A stretch of DNA of 64,000 nucleotides from Phanerodontia chrysosporium (GCA_001910725.1 MJGA01000004.1:930001-994000); one strand, 5' to 3'. Shown: positions 41,287-53,608, numbered from the stretch's first letter. A program made the numbers and translations. The notes: a model not told the origin generated them from the sequence alone.

Positions 41287-42300
41287 ACGTGAGCGTGAAC
41301 GCGAGCACGAGCGCGAACGCCAGATGGCGGACCGATGAGCGCCATCGCCATGGGTGCGACGCCGTCGCGGCAGCCCGGGTCGTCGTACAAGGGCGAGGAC
41401 GGCAAGGAGCTGCAGATCATCCACGTCGACACGCCCGAGGGCAACGGCCAGGCGAGCGGGCCGCACCCGATGGCGAGCATCATGGACCGCACGCCGATGA
41501 AGTCGATCACCTTCCACCAGGGGCAGGAGTCCGCGGCGCGCGAGCGCCAGGGCCCGAGCGACGAGCACTGCTCGCCCGAGGAGCGCGGCTCCGCGCCGCC
41601 GGCGCGCACGAACTCGCACCCGCACCCGTCGCCCGCGCTCCCGCCCTGCTTTCACCCGCTACGAAGGAGCCAGACAGGCGGTAATGCCGCGCCGCGTCGT
41701 TGTAGAGCCCGGCATGCTCGAAGCAGAACGCCGCGTACGCGTGGTCACTCAGGGTCACTAGTTCCGGGTAACGTACACAGTAAGGTAGGTAGAGAAGACT
41801 AGTCTAACATCGCGCTGCGACATTACGGCGAATGATCAAGTCTCGTGCGGGGATGTGCTAATTCGGCGGTGCGTGCGCCCAAGAAGGAACGGAAAAAGAA
41901 TATTATAATGATCGTCGCGGTCGTACGTTTCGGAGCGGTGAGCGTGAAACGGGTTGTAGTCGTGAACTATGGAGGCTGTGGCTACACACGCCACAGGAGC
42001 GTACCGGTGCATCTGAGACATGGAGGAGAGGGAGCTCATCCCACTATCGGGAAGGTGTTGTACAAGTACGGTGATGGGGGTGTGCCAGACACGAATTGAA
42101 CCGAATAAACACAGCCAACGAGGAGAGAACAGAGCGAACGAGGGGGGGGGGACCGATTTGCATTCGTCGCGGTGGCCGTGCGCGTGTGCAGCAGATGCAC
42201 CTCGAGCGATCTGCGTGACGTCGGCGGCGGCGGGGACGGCGGCGACGCCAGAGGTTGTTCCTGCTAGTCCATGCTGCGCTGCTTCCGGGCCAGGCACGAG
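41287..42300. other. Broken gene pieces and unassigned sequence
   Basis: It contains pieces that look coding by composition (41341-41650, plus strand; 41660-41760, minus strand, with HAYAAFCFEHAGLYNDAA) but no complete gene. Confidence 0.35.
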
Positions 42301-43080
42301 TCAGATGGCGTGTTTGAGCGATCGCCGATTCCGCCTGCCTTGCGGCGCACGCGTCCAGTCGAAACACACCTCGCGTAGCACCTCCATGGACGCAGGCCAA
42401 CCTCTGGCGGCCCTTTCAACCACCGCTGCACCGGCCAAGCGTATATCATAGGTCAGAGTTTCTGCTTTCCTGAACCTTGTCCGGGCAAGAGGGGGTCGCA
42501 CGGACGGCTGAATGCCGAGTATAGTGTTGTGTGTCGCGGACGATGGAGCGTCCGGAAACGTGTGAGAGGACGCGGAAAGCGGAGGATTCAGCAGCAGCGA
42601 GGAGCGCTTCGACGAGCACTTGGGCATGTCCTCGAGCTGCGGAAGAGCGGAGCGGGGTGCTTGCGCAGTCGACGATGCGTCTTTGCATTTGAAAACCTTG
42701 CCGAACAGCTTACGGGCACCGCTTGGCGAGCGCTCCTGAGCGTGGGGCAAGGGGTTCGGTGCGGCGGGCGGCGGGGAAGGTTCGCGAGTCTTGTCCGAGT
42801 TCAGCGACAACGACGATGGGGGTGGATGCGGTGCCCCGACGGACAGAAGCGGTCCGTACGTCCCTGACGTCCGCGACATGTCCTCGTACGTGAGACCTCC
42901 GCGAAGAGTACGCAGACACATCTGACCAAGGACTCTTCACTGGACCGCCTGGCTACTGCTAGTGCGAGTCCTGCTGTTGGCACGAGCTGGACCTGGATGT
43001 TCAGCGGGTGGTTTGACTTGGATGGTGGGGGCCTAACGACGATGAAGGACTGCAGATTGGGGTCGTCTCGCCAGGTCAAG
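42301..43080 (-). CDS. Ser/Pro-rich orphan protein, probably incomplete at 5-prime end
   Basis: An exon with TWRDDPNLQSFIVVRPPPSK (about 43075-42925) appears to join by a short intron to an exon reading LRGGLTYEDMSRTSGTYGPL through a Ser/Pro-rich section to REVCFDWTRAPQGRRNRRSL and a stop at 42301. The first residues before 43080 could not be placed. No domain is recognised. Confidence 0.45.
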
Positions 43081-44154
43081 GGGTGTATGGGAAGAACACT
43101 CGCACCTCGTGTGTCCTCTCCTTTTTCTTCTCTAGCATCTCCTACTGCTCTACTGCCACGGCAGGCTGAGGCGTGGATAACATGTCTGCCATTGCTCTTG
43201 GTGAAGGCTTGTCCAGTGCGTTAGCCTGCGAGGATGGTGGTCAGAAGGACGAAAGAGATGGAAGAGTCCGTCGGCCGTAAATGGTCTGTGCCATCACTAA
43301 GCACCGCTGATTTGCAGCTTCCGAACGCACGCCAAACGCGTGCACGCCCGTGCTTCCTCTCCGCACAGCGCTTCTCATGCACGCCCGCGCTTTGTCGCCC
43401 ACCACCACCGCTGCCGTTCTGCGGGTCGAGCGAGCACGCAGACGTGCGCGCTCTGCGCGGGCGGCGGCAGGGTCAGCGCTGCGGCGCGCAAGAGCGCGAC
43501 GTAGAAGCTCACGGGCGGCGCGGCGGTGTTGTGCGACTGCAGCCTGTGCCGGCGAGGGACGCGACCCTGCTCAGCGGCAGGATCCTCGGGAAGACGGGAG
43601 GCGCGATGAGGGGCTCGGGCAACTGGATAGGCGGCAGTGACAGGCATCGGACCGACCTGTCGCCGATATCAAACGGAGAGGGAGAGTGAGGGCAAGGTCA
43701 TTTAGAGGGGATGGACACGGAACGCGCCCGGCAGTAGCTTGTCTGCGGTGGTGGTGGTGGTGGTGGTGGTGGCGGCTCTGAAGGTTTATTTGGCTCGGCA
43801 CTACAGCATAGTCCCGCAGCTTTCACCAGAGTGGCTATACCTGAGCCGGACGCTTGACCCTCTCCAAGGCCCTTAAGACCATTAGGAAGTGCGGGCAGAT
43901 TGGGTATGTATCGCTTAGCTATGACACGGGGGTGAGATCATGGCACCAGACATTGAGATGACAGCATACATTGTCCAGCGAGCTGCTTCATGTTACTCTT
44001 GTCCGTCTTCTGGATGGAAGACTGACATTTGGAGTACATGCGCTTCTTGTTATCGACGACGACCTGTGAAACCTTATCATCAGCCTCGCAGACTACAGGA
44101 TTAGGTGCAGGGGCACTTGCCATGGTCACGTTGCACCATGCCAATCAGTAGACC
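43081..44154. other. Unassigned, includes GGT microsatellite
   Basis: A run of GGT triplets lies at 43745-43775. A GC-rich frame at 43570-43660 (minus, PIQLPEPLIAPPVFPRILPL) might belong to the 42.3-43.1 kb gene, but this is not secure. Confidence 0.35.
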
Positions 44155-44500
44155 CGACACGTTCACGGCCTCGACGGGATGGCAGTCGGCGGAACGATGT
44201 CACCAATGCTGAAGGCAATCATGTCACCGGGACGAGGTCGGCGGACTCGATCTCCTTCCACTGGCCGTCGCGCTTGACCTTGGCCTCAGGGCGAGCTAGT
44301 CCATGAGAGCCTTGACAGCGTTACCGGCATTGCGATCCTCGTAGAAGCCGATGAGGGAGTTCACGAACAGCAGACAGACGATACCAACGAAATCTTGGCA
44401 GTCGGGAGGCTCGCCCCCACCATTCGAGAGAACGATGGCGTCGATGGCGGCGGACTTCATGACCCACGAGCGTGGGTTCCAAATGAAACTGAGGAACTAG
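44155..44500 (-). pseudogene. Fragment of plasma-membrane H+-ATPase (PMA1)
   Basis: The reading [40 protein letters not shown] and [19 protein letters not shown] matches the first transmembrane hairpin of fungal P-type proton pumps. In other frames downstream are pieces equivalent to KVKRDGQWKEIESADLVPGD and to PADCRL.EAINVS of the actuator domain. Frameshifts and a stop after ALMD show it is dead. The catalytic phosphorylation domain is absent. Confidence 0.7.
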
Positions 44501-46468
44501 CGAGATGCGGGCGTCAATCTCTAAAAAACAGCCACGCGACCACAGGAGACATACCTGAAACAAAATTCAAGTCTGTTAGGACCGAACAACTTCGCCTGCT
44601 TGATCACAGCCATGCGCGCAGGGACAACCACCTTGAAGCGGTGCTGGGGGTTAGGTCTCAAGGGTACACTGTATGCCGAGCGAGCGACAGGCAGAGCGAG
44701 ACCCTTGGCGTGCGATCAGGGACAGCTGGAATGGCGTTGCAGGGAGCTTGTACAGAGAAGCCAGCGGGGCGACGAGGGCAGCACAGCCGGAGCCAGAGGA
44801 CGGTAAGCCTGCCGCCGTAGGGAAGTTGTTACGCGAGCAGATGTGTACGCCGAACGTCGAGAGCTGGACAATGCATTAGCACGTGCACAACATCTGGCAA
44901 GAGCTCTAGACACACCTTTGGCTTGCTTGGGTTCTTCTCCTCGATCTTACAGATACATGTCCGGAGCCTTCCACCCTCCTTAATTCCGCCATTGGCGTGC
45001 TGGAGAACAGTCAGTCTAGCTTGACTGAAGGCCTCTCCCGGAGTATTTGCTCGTAGATTAGCGAGACAGCTCCGCCCTTCGCCCCGATGTTGGTCGATTT
45101 TTGCATCTATAATAAGCAGGATGAGTCAGTACTGGGTCATGGACTTCGGCAGCTCCCTTACAAAGGTACATGTGCCACGTCTACAATGACAATCAACTTG
45201 CCGAGGTCGGGCATGTTGTCGGGAAAGCGAAACCCAATAAGAATACCATGGTGACTCAGGCATGCCGCCACTCCCCATAACGATCGCAAGGGCTAGAGGC
45301 TGCCCTAGGAGGGACGAACCCCTTCGCGGCCATGGATCGGGGAGTGTTGCCACGTCTCCAATGACAATGAACATGCCAAGGTCGGGCGTGTTGTCGAGAA
45401 AGTGAAACCCGATAAGAACACCACGACGACTCAGCCACTCCCCATAACGATCGCAAGGGCTAGAGGCTGCCCTAGGAGGGACGAACCCCTTCGCGGCCAT
45501 GGATCGGGGAGCGTTCGTGGTGGGAGGAAGGAAAACGATTACAAAGCAAGAATACAACACGGCTTGTTGCGGAGCGCCTGCACGTGTACTTACATAAGCC
45601 AACATGTGCTTGCCACTGACGTAGTTACCCCTAACCCAAGGATGCCTGGTGACGCGGGCGAGTGCTCACGGTGCGTCGCAGTGGTGTCGTAGGGTCGCGA
45701 GAAGTGAGCAAACAGCGAGCGAACGAGAGGCACAACAAGTGCTTACTAAGCGAGGGAGCCGAAAGAGGAAAGTCAAGACGTTCTCGACTATCCTCTCACC
45801 TCCACTGGCATCGCTCTCTCGCTCGCTCCTCAAAGCAACCCATCCAACCCACAGTGCCTTGTGGTGGTGAGCCGTTTCGTCAACGCCGCCGCTGCATCGC
45901 GCTCGAGCGGGATTTTGGCCAGCCTTCAGCCCGCCGCAGAGGTCGCGTTCTGACGCGGTCGCACCCTTGCGCGCGGCCTCCCGGTGGTCGCCACCTGCAG
46001 AACCCGGCGAGCAGGGCACGAGCCTCCGCCAGCGGCCCGCCAACTGCGGCTGCCGCCCGCGGCCGAAATCCGCCTCCCGGCAACAAAGTAGCGAGACTAA
46101 GCATGCCAATGCAAAGCAGACAATCAGCAATGTCGAATCACCAAACCCCAGTGCTCCGTAACACTCACCTCGTCTACAACTTCACGCAGCGCTACAACCT
46201 CCGCTTTCCGGTGCGCGAACTAAGCATTAGGAAGCGAGCATCCGCGCATGGCGCTGATGTGTGTGATCTGCACAGCGGAACCCGCCCTCGCGACGCTGGC
46301 GGGCATGGGGCGACTCAATAGATCGAACCTAATTGAATGGCGAGTATATTGGGACAACCACAGTCATAACTACTACCGTAGCAAGTGCCGATAGGGTCAA
46401 GCAGAAGCGATAAGGTCATACCCCTAAAGGATACCTGGATCAAGAGCCGACAATGTGCGGTTGACATG
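44501..46468. other. Gene-free region with a local duplication
   Basis: No complete gene is recognised. It contains the duplicated segment at 45175-45517. Frames such as 45666-46321 are GC shadows. Confidence 0.4.
45175..45517. repeat. Tandem duplication with about 173-bp period
   Basis: Two copies begin CCACGTCT near 45175 and 45350. Their last 75 or more bases (from CACTCCCCATAACGATCGC) are identical, while the first halves differ by several substitutions. Confidence 0.8.
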
Positions 46469-49313
46469 TCACTGACCTGTCAACCGGTCGTTCACCATCT
46501 CTTTGACGGCGAGGGGTATTTGCAGCTTGTCCTGCCCGGGGTCCCACCATGCGAGATCATCTTCAAGAAAACGGGGGATGTTTTTGTGCTTGAGCCAATA
46601 ATTGATGGTTCTTCCCCGGGTATTCTTGAGAACGTGGTCCCGCACTGTCAAGCCCCCGTACTCCAATATCTTCACAACTACATTGCACGCCAGTTCCCAT
46701 AGCCAGTCTTTGAGGGATTTGATATCGTTAAAATAATACTCGGGGCATAACAGCATCCGAGCCAATGCCAGCGTGGGTCGTCGCAGCACTGCATGGATGC
46801 GGAATCAGCCAAATCCACATGTGCATGACATCCAATAATTTGTACCTTCTTCTCCTCTGATAGCATCTGCGAGGGCTATGACCGCTAGCTGACGAAGAAA
46901 GTAAGGGTGGTCGGCATTCGTACCGTTGTTACTCGCGCATATGAGCATTCGGCAACAGAACTCGGTGATGTGCAGCCCTGAGCGAAGGATGAAATGACCT
47001 CCGATGACCACGCTGTCGGATAGGGTATACACCTGATGGAAAATCCCCGGTGGTTGGATTCTGCCAAACAGTCTATTATCATTTGTACATATAGACGAGG
47101 AAGACTTACAGGATCATGCCAGGGTACAAGAGTAGATTATGTGGCGTGGCAAATTCTTGCATCTTGATTGCAGAGTGTTTGTAATCTTGTGCATGAAGAG
47201 ATATTTTGCGGTAGGTCTCGAATGATTGGGCATTAATATCCCTTACCCCCGGGGCCGTGGGTTGCCCAGCGGCGGGCATCTCCTTAATGCGCAGGTAACC
47301 CCATGTCTTCTCGCCGCATAAAGCATAGGAGAACGTGCACAGACCTGAACCGTCGACGTGAGGATAGCTGTACGATCCTCGACCGCTGGCGATCAACCAG
47401 TGGTGCGCTCCGAGTTCTTGGAGGCTGGCCGTATAGGCTTCGCTAAGGCCTCTATGTAGGAGATCTAGCGCGCTTAAGGAGGCAGACATGCCACTAGGAC
47501 GGGTTAAATACTTATGCACTGGCCAGCAGAGGTCCACGAACCGTATAAATGCAGGTACATCGCCTTTGTTAAGCAACGGCACATCCAAGAGGTTTAGGGA
47601 GTCCTTGTCACTCTCGTGGAGCACCTTGTTGACAAAGTCAGAAATGGTGCCATCGTGGTACAGAGAAGCGTCCGTGAGTATAGGTTCCGTTCTTCCTTTC
47701 ATTGCTGGGAATAAGGTGAATTATCCTGGTCATGATATGCATGTTGTGAAGACCTACACTGCCATTGCACATGGCGCGCGGACCCGCCCGCGATTGCACC
47801 AATCTCGTCAGCGGAGAAGGAGCAAGGTACGCCCTGCCTCCATCCCACGACGGCCACCGCTTGGCCCTGGGCAAGGTGACCAGTGATCCGTGCCTGCAGG
47901 ACAGACAGCTCCGCCATATTAAGGTCAGCTGATGTATGCTCCACGACCACAACAGGACCAGGAGGGTTGGATTGGCTGACGTGGGCGTCCAGTGGAACAG
48001 AAGTGGCATCTTCTCCTTCCGACATGAACTGGAAAGCTGCCTTGTCCTGGTCAGCATGTTCTACCTGATTGGGCTGTCAGTGTCGCAGGAAGGGATGCAG
48101 ATGTGCGTGGTGGTGGCACATACAGGTATTTGGGTGAAGTACATGGGGTACGAGCATCTCATTCCATTGAAGGCCCATTGAAAGGACTCTGTTGCACCAG
48201 GAAAGACGTATCGATCCCTCGGAAAGGGTGGGTACATTGGACGCATGGTGGTGCTGCAGAGGTCATCTACGCATGATGGTAAGTGACAGCCTCGGTCTCG
48301 CACTGTCTATCTTACCTGAATGATGAGCCGCCATTGAAGGTTCGCCAGATTCTGATGCGAATTCGCTGAGATTATTCGTAATAGCTTCATCCTGCGCCGT
48401 TGACGGCATTAAACCAGCATGTTCCAGTTCCGCATCAGCCCGCTATAATGCAAGGGCCATGAGCGTATGCTGCCACGAGACTTAAGAAGATGCACTTACC
48501 GCAGGTTGAGGACTGAAATTTTCCTCTGCTGCGCCTGCGCGTAGCAAATGGGTTGGGATCCATCCTCGGCTGAGGAAAGGATATGTCATAGCAGCAACAT
48601 GAACCGGCCGAAGAACCTTGTACAATCGCCTTTGGCCATTCTGCTCGTACATGGCTTCAGCGATCGATGCCACAACCTGAGACTTCTCCTGCTCTGACAA
48701 CATCTCCAGATCACTTGCATACGATTGGAGGAACGACCCAGGGCTGAGGCTGTTCCATTGTCTTGCCCAGTCATTTCGAGCGTTTTTGGTCGTTCCGTAG
48801 TTCAAGGAATTTATCTGAGGGCGATACATGAGGCGGACTGTTGGAAGATCTTCATGGAAGGTTTGTCCGCGCCAGTCTTCCCATCCTCCTGTTGTGCGGA
48901 CCTGAACATTACAGGGTGAGATCCAGACATCACCCACATGTCCAACCGTATTGGCGTTGGAGGGGACGGGAGAAGGGGCTACGAAGGTTTTCCACCAGAT
49001 GTAACTGCGCTTGTTTTTCCCCGCAACCGGTGCATTGTCCACACCGTGTCCGTTAGGGCGCTGGAGCCTGTCTTGAGGGAGAGTGGTGAGAAAGTCGACA
49101 TCTAACATCAAGACCGCAGGGACCCAGTAGGCATATGTGGCCCCCAATGCCTTGGCATTCTCAAAATCTGGAGAGACGCATCAGAATATACCACTATCAA
49201 GGATGCATACGATCCCTACCATTATCTTGGGCGTGCACTGGCTGAGGTAGCGTCCGATCATGAGGCTGTACTCTGTTGAGAATTGGGGTAGGCACGGTCC
49301 AAAAAAATGACAT
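46469..49313 (-). CDS. JmjC-domain protein, Agaricomycete-specific type
   Basis: A clean start at 49313 (MSFFWTVPTPILNRVQ) joins DFENAKALGATYAYWVPAVL and GDVWISPCNVQVRTTGG, then later exons with ITGHLAQGQAVAVVGW, a JmjC core and a C-terminus of helical sequence ending at 46469. Metal ligands: SYPHVDGSGLCTF gives HxD and QPPGIFHQVYTLSD the second His, with GGHFI after it. Introns are short and canonical, for example about 47070-47107 and 46790-46848. The overall layout resembles a large orphan JmjC family in Agaricomycetes whose substrates are unknown. It looks functional. Some central exons (48030-48480) are only approximately placed. Confidence 0.65.
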
Positions 49314-49388
49314 ACCATAGCAGAGGGTGAGTAGGTGAAATGTGCAAGTGTGAAACAGCACCACGCGGCAAGCACACCACCGCGAGGA

Positions 49389-49472
49389 TGTGACCACGTG
49401 ATGTCACACTCCTGCTCGGCCCTGCTCGGACCCTGCTCGGACTCTGCTCGGACCCTGCGGACCCTGCTCGGA
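49389..49472. promoter_or_regulatory. Composite regulatory region: CACGTGATGTCA plus TGCTCGG array
   Basis: CACGTGATGTCA at 49395-49406 sits in a palindromic setting, TGTGAC/GTCACA at 49389-49394 and 49403-49408. It is followed by five TGCTCGG words on a roughly 10-11-bp period (49412-49472). The region is 76 bp upstream of the JmjC ATG at 49313. Same 12-bp word and same core as at 35.7 kb. Confidence 0.6.
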
Positions 49473-50072
49473 AATTGCCAGGTGGTGCATTGAGTGCGGA
49501 CCACACGCCAGTCCATCTTCGCAGATGGTACACTGTGTCATAGGCACCGTTCAGTTGTATAAAATCAGTTCACCTTGTGGAAGCATGGCAATGTACAGCA
49601 GTCCAAGTACAACAATATGTATTGAGTGCAGAATAGCCAGAACAAGCTCAAGACAGAAGGCATCATGCAACGACCCACTACCCATATCGACTTTATTTTT
49701 GCGTATTGTGACCTGAGGAGAAATACCATAGTGAGCATTAAAGTCAATTCAGGACCACGGAGCAGTACCTCGAACATATATCAAGGCTCATCTTCATGCA
49801 GGTGGAATGGAGATCATGGGAAAATGGTGTTGCGAGCAGTAAGGGCTTGCTGGGAGAGAATACGCCAGGCAAGGACCGCAGAGTTACCAGAATGGGCGCA
49901 GAGAGGGACCAGCACTAGGAGAAAGCCGAGGCGAGTATTACGCAGTCACCAGAATTGAGGCAGGACCGCACAGGGGTCACGAAAGAAGAGATAGCGAGGA
50001 CTGAGCGTTGTGCAGCAGAACCAGACGGCAAGGAGTTGGCAAGGCAGAGCAGACAAGGTGCAAGATCAGCCA
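49473..50072. other. Intergenic region
   Basis: No gene is recognised between the JmjC promoter and the end of the tyrosine recombinase gene. Confidence 0.4.
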
Positions 50073-53000
50073 TCAGAAGGAGCAATCATCACGGTCAAAG
50101 AAGGGATTCCAGAAGACAGGCGGAGAGGCAGAGAACGATCCCAGGGGAGGCACTTGCACAGAGGGCGCTTCTTGACCTATCTTTGCGAGGACGCCAGCGA
50201 TGTCAGTGTCAGAAAGTAGCTCGTTACTTTGACACTCCTCGTCAAACATGTGTTCCAGATCGTGCAGGTCGCCTATGTCGAGAGCGACCCCAGAGGCAGT
50301 AGATTCATTGTTGTCGTACTTCTTCTTCTTGGAAGAGCTTCCGGTCTGCGTGGTCGGCTTTCTCTTGGACCCTGGGGACTTGTCCTCCAGTGCCGGTACT
50401 GGACGACCAGCCGCCGCGCAGTTGCGGGCCCACTCCTCAGCGTTGGGACACAGGTTCGCCTTGCGATCGGCGAGTAAAGCAAGGGTATTTTCAGCCTCCT
50501 TGCGAGTGGTCTCATCTTGCTTCTTCTTCTCCCATCTGGTGAGTTCCTTGTCGAAGTAGGCGGGGAACCTGTGGTAAACCATGATGCGTAGTGCTCGAGG
50601 GATGTCGCTGTCGTGGGTGAAGAAGTCTTTGTGACAGTGGACAACGTGGTCGACAAAGTTACCAAAGGAAGCCTTCGGTTTGTATGTTTTCTTGCAGCCT
50701 CTATAGGGACATTTCGCAGGCGCAGTGGTCCCTGTAGTAGGGGCGGTGGTCACCTGGGACTCAGACGTTGAAGACTCGAGTGCAGGGGAGGGAGGGGGCG
50801 TGATACCAAACTCTACCATGTCCTTCATATGTGAGTCGCGATCGCCTGTATAGCTCCCCTGTTCCAAAGGCAGAATCTTATACAGTTTGGCGGCTATGGC
50901 CTCAAGAGTGAGCCTCGATGCTTCGGGGGGCGCCTGGGTAAACACCTTGATGTGGTTGGTGTAGACATGCCTCGCGAAGTCGAACAAGGTGCGCTCCTCC
51001 TTCTTGGGGCGAGTGTCGCTGCTACGGTCGCTCTGCTTTTTTGTGGTTACATGTGCCTCTCCCTTGGCCTGCCAACCAGGTGAAGAGTCACGTTGGCACC
51101 ACCAGCATGTCGGGTATTTGGTTTCGAACGGAGTCTTGAACTCGACAAATGCTCTAACATGAACAGTTGAGTCATGACGTGGACATGTGATAATCGAGGG
51201 GTTACCTCATGAAATTCGAGCGAAGGCAGTCCATCTCCTCGAAGTCGTCCTTGCCGAGTTGCGGGAGCTTCGGGTCTCGAGGAATTTCACGGTAGGTTGC
51301 CATATCCAAGCCACCCAAGATGGACGCGATCTGGGCGGTGACGACAGGATTTGCAAATGTGGCCATGGAAATCTCATCGTCCACATCCTCTTCTTCACCA
51401 ACAGATTCATCGGTCGTGTTCTGATTGTCGGTCGGAGCGACATCAGGTGCAGATTGTGCCATCTCGGTAAGAGATGAGGTAGCTTGCTGAGGGGAATTAC
51501 GCGCAATCGTCCTCAATCGCTTCCGAGTGTTTCGCAGCTGCTGATGGTAGACATCCTCCAAGACTTGCTGTACGGACTTGCCAAACTGGAAAAGGTCATG
51601 ACAATGGCCTGGAGGAGGGGCTGTGAATGGAACATCCTCTTGGAGTGACATGTGTGCCTCCAGGAGGTTGCGGGGTACAGCAGCCTGGACGATGAAGATT
51701 AGATTGTATGATATAATATGAGCACAGGATCTTACCAGGGCGGCAGAGAGGATTTCATCTTCATCAGACTGCATAGCATGCGCAAGCCGATGGCGCGCAT
51801 CGTAAACTTCTCGAAATTCTGGGCAGTGTTCACGTAATTCGGTGGCAGGCAACTTGAGAGGGGAGCGGCCAGGCTCGCTATGAAACAATATCAATGATGG
51901 AAAGGCTATACGCGGGATATGGACACACCGAAAGAGCGCAGGACTATCCTGCGGCGTGGCCACGATGAAGGCATTGGTGTCGCCCTCTTGAATCAATGCT
52001 GTCATATCCATCTGGCGAGGAGCTTGATTGTACGATCGCATCAGAGATGCGCTGTAGGGTTTATGACCCATGATGTGTTGAATGACTGTGTCGGCTACGC
52101 CCATGCGACTGAGCGAGGTTGCGAAGCCACGACGGAGAGAATAGCAAGTGGTCTGGAGATCAGGCGCTGTGAGCGGTTCTTGTGAGCATGGGATGAACGC
52201 GACAAAAGAGGTCAAATGTCATACTTTTTAGGCCAGCAAGAGTGGCCGTATTGGAGAACATTGTCGCGACTGCTGAAATTTTCATTGGACGTTCAGGGGG
52301 CCCGAGGGCTCCACGAGGTCCTCCACCACGCAACACAGGGAGTTCTTGCCAGGAGGGTTTAATCTCGATACATTCTCCAACGGGTCCACCCTCGAACAAC
52401 TCATCGAGTGTTGTGTATTTGACCAGGCCCTGGTGACGAACCAGAAGGATCATCATGAGAGTGGTCACGCACAACAGCAAGCGGTTGAGATCTCCACAAG
52501 GACCAAAAGTGGACACTAATCTGAATGGTTCACGTTGAACATGATGGTTGGGGTCCAGGCAATGGAAGAACCACGCACGATCTATTCCGAAGTTCTGAGT
52601 TACCCTTGAAAAAATCCCAGATCACCTTAGAGAAGAAGAACGCGCGGGACAAGCGGTATAGTTTCACGTTCTGACAGGACGGGATACATGGCGATTAGCC
52701 TCGGAATTGGGAATACAAGCTGTCTAGACGTACCTTCCACTTGAAACCGGCCTTGGTCGTATCACCATCTGCAATTGTGGACAAGCGGTGACCCGTGTTC
52801 GTGAGGATGGCCTGTGCTAGGCAATGATAAAGGGCCTAACACATGTTCAATATGGCGACATGCACTTGGGATGGTGAGTACACACCGTATCGGAATATTG
52901 ACAGTTTGAAAGCAAAGTGTGTGCCATGATAGTGGCCTCCGATAGGCCAAAGACGGTTTTCGGTTTGTTAACCATCTTGAGACCGTGCTCGATGACACAT

Positions 53001-53608
53001 CTAGCAACGGTCTGGTGGGAGACACATTAGGTAGGGGATGATACAACTAGTAAGGAGCTTACATTTCTGATGGCCATTGTGTAGGTTGCCTCCTGTTCAT
53101 GTGACAAAATGATGCCACGTGAACGATGGACATGCTTCATCTGTTGCTGAGACTCAGAATGCATATAGAATTATGTCACGAAGCAAACATACTACTCGGC
53201 CAATTGCTCCACCGTAGGCAATTGCGGTGGCTTGGGAAATCTTGCCTGTCTTCACACTTCTGCTGGTGATAATTTTCATCTGTAGATATCTGCACAGTCG
53301 ATCTGAGGGAGTGATAAGTACAGGAACATGCAATATGAAGAGTACCGGCACATACCAGTGAGACCTTCCGGTTGATAAATGTCTACGATGGTGGGGTACC
53401 AGTGTTGCATGAACGTGGGGTAGTTATGGAGGACGTCTTTCATCTTCTTTAATGTGCTTTCAGCCCAACCAGCGGTAATAGGCACAGCTTCCGATTCCTC
53501 GATGGTCTCCTGAACCGTGGCATTGGCAGCGGCTATTTCAAAGGCCTGAGCATAAGTGATCTTGTCTCTGTCTTGGTCGACAGCGCAGAGCTTGGCGATG
53601 TTTTGCAT
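50073..53608 (-). CDS. DUF3435-like tyrosine recombinase with C-terminal zinc-binding region
   Basis: The likely ATG is at 53608 (MQNIAKLCAVDQDRDKITYA). An N-terminal core-binding-like part follows (AESTLKKMKDVLHNYPTFMQ, KIITSRSVKTGKISQATAIA), then LVKYTTLDELFEGG and the catalytic block CYSLRRGFATSL, QHIMGHKPYSASLMRSYNQ, which offers Arg, His and Tyr of the tyrosine recombinase set. The C-terminal exons contain CWWC and a CPYRGC...HVVHCH finger, then Lys-rich sequence. Several introns of about 50 nt are needed; positions near 51150, 52220, 52520-53150 and 53280-53345 are approximate. Related proteins move Crypton-like elements and, in Ascomycetes, Starships. No stop interrupts the exons I could read. 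Confidence 0.65.

Noticed and set aside
40720..41655. Minus-strand ORF of 311 codons, almost only Arg, Ala and Val
   Set aside because: Composition is typical of GC shadow; the opposite strand has gene-like composition.
45662..46321. Plus-strand ORF of 219 codons
   Set aside because: No domain, skewed composition, and a competing open frame on the other strand.
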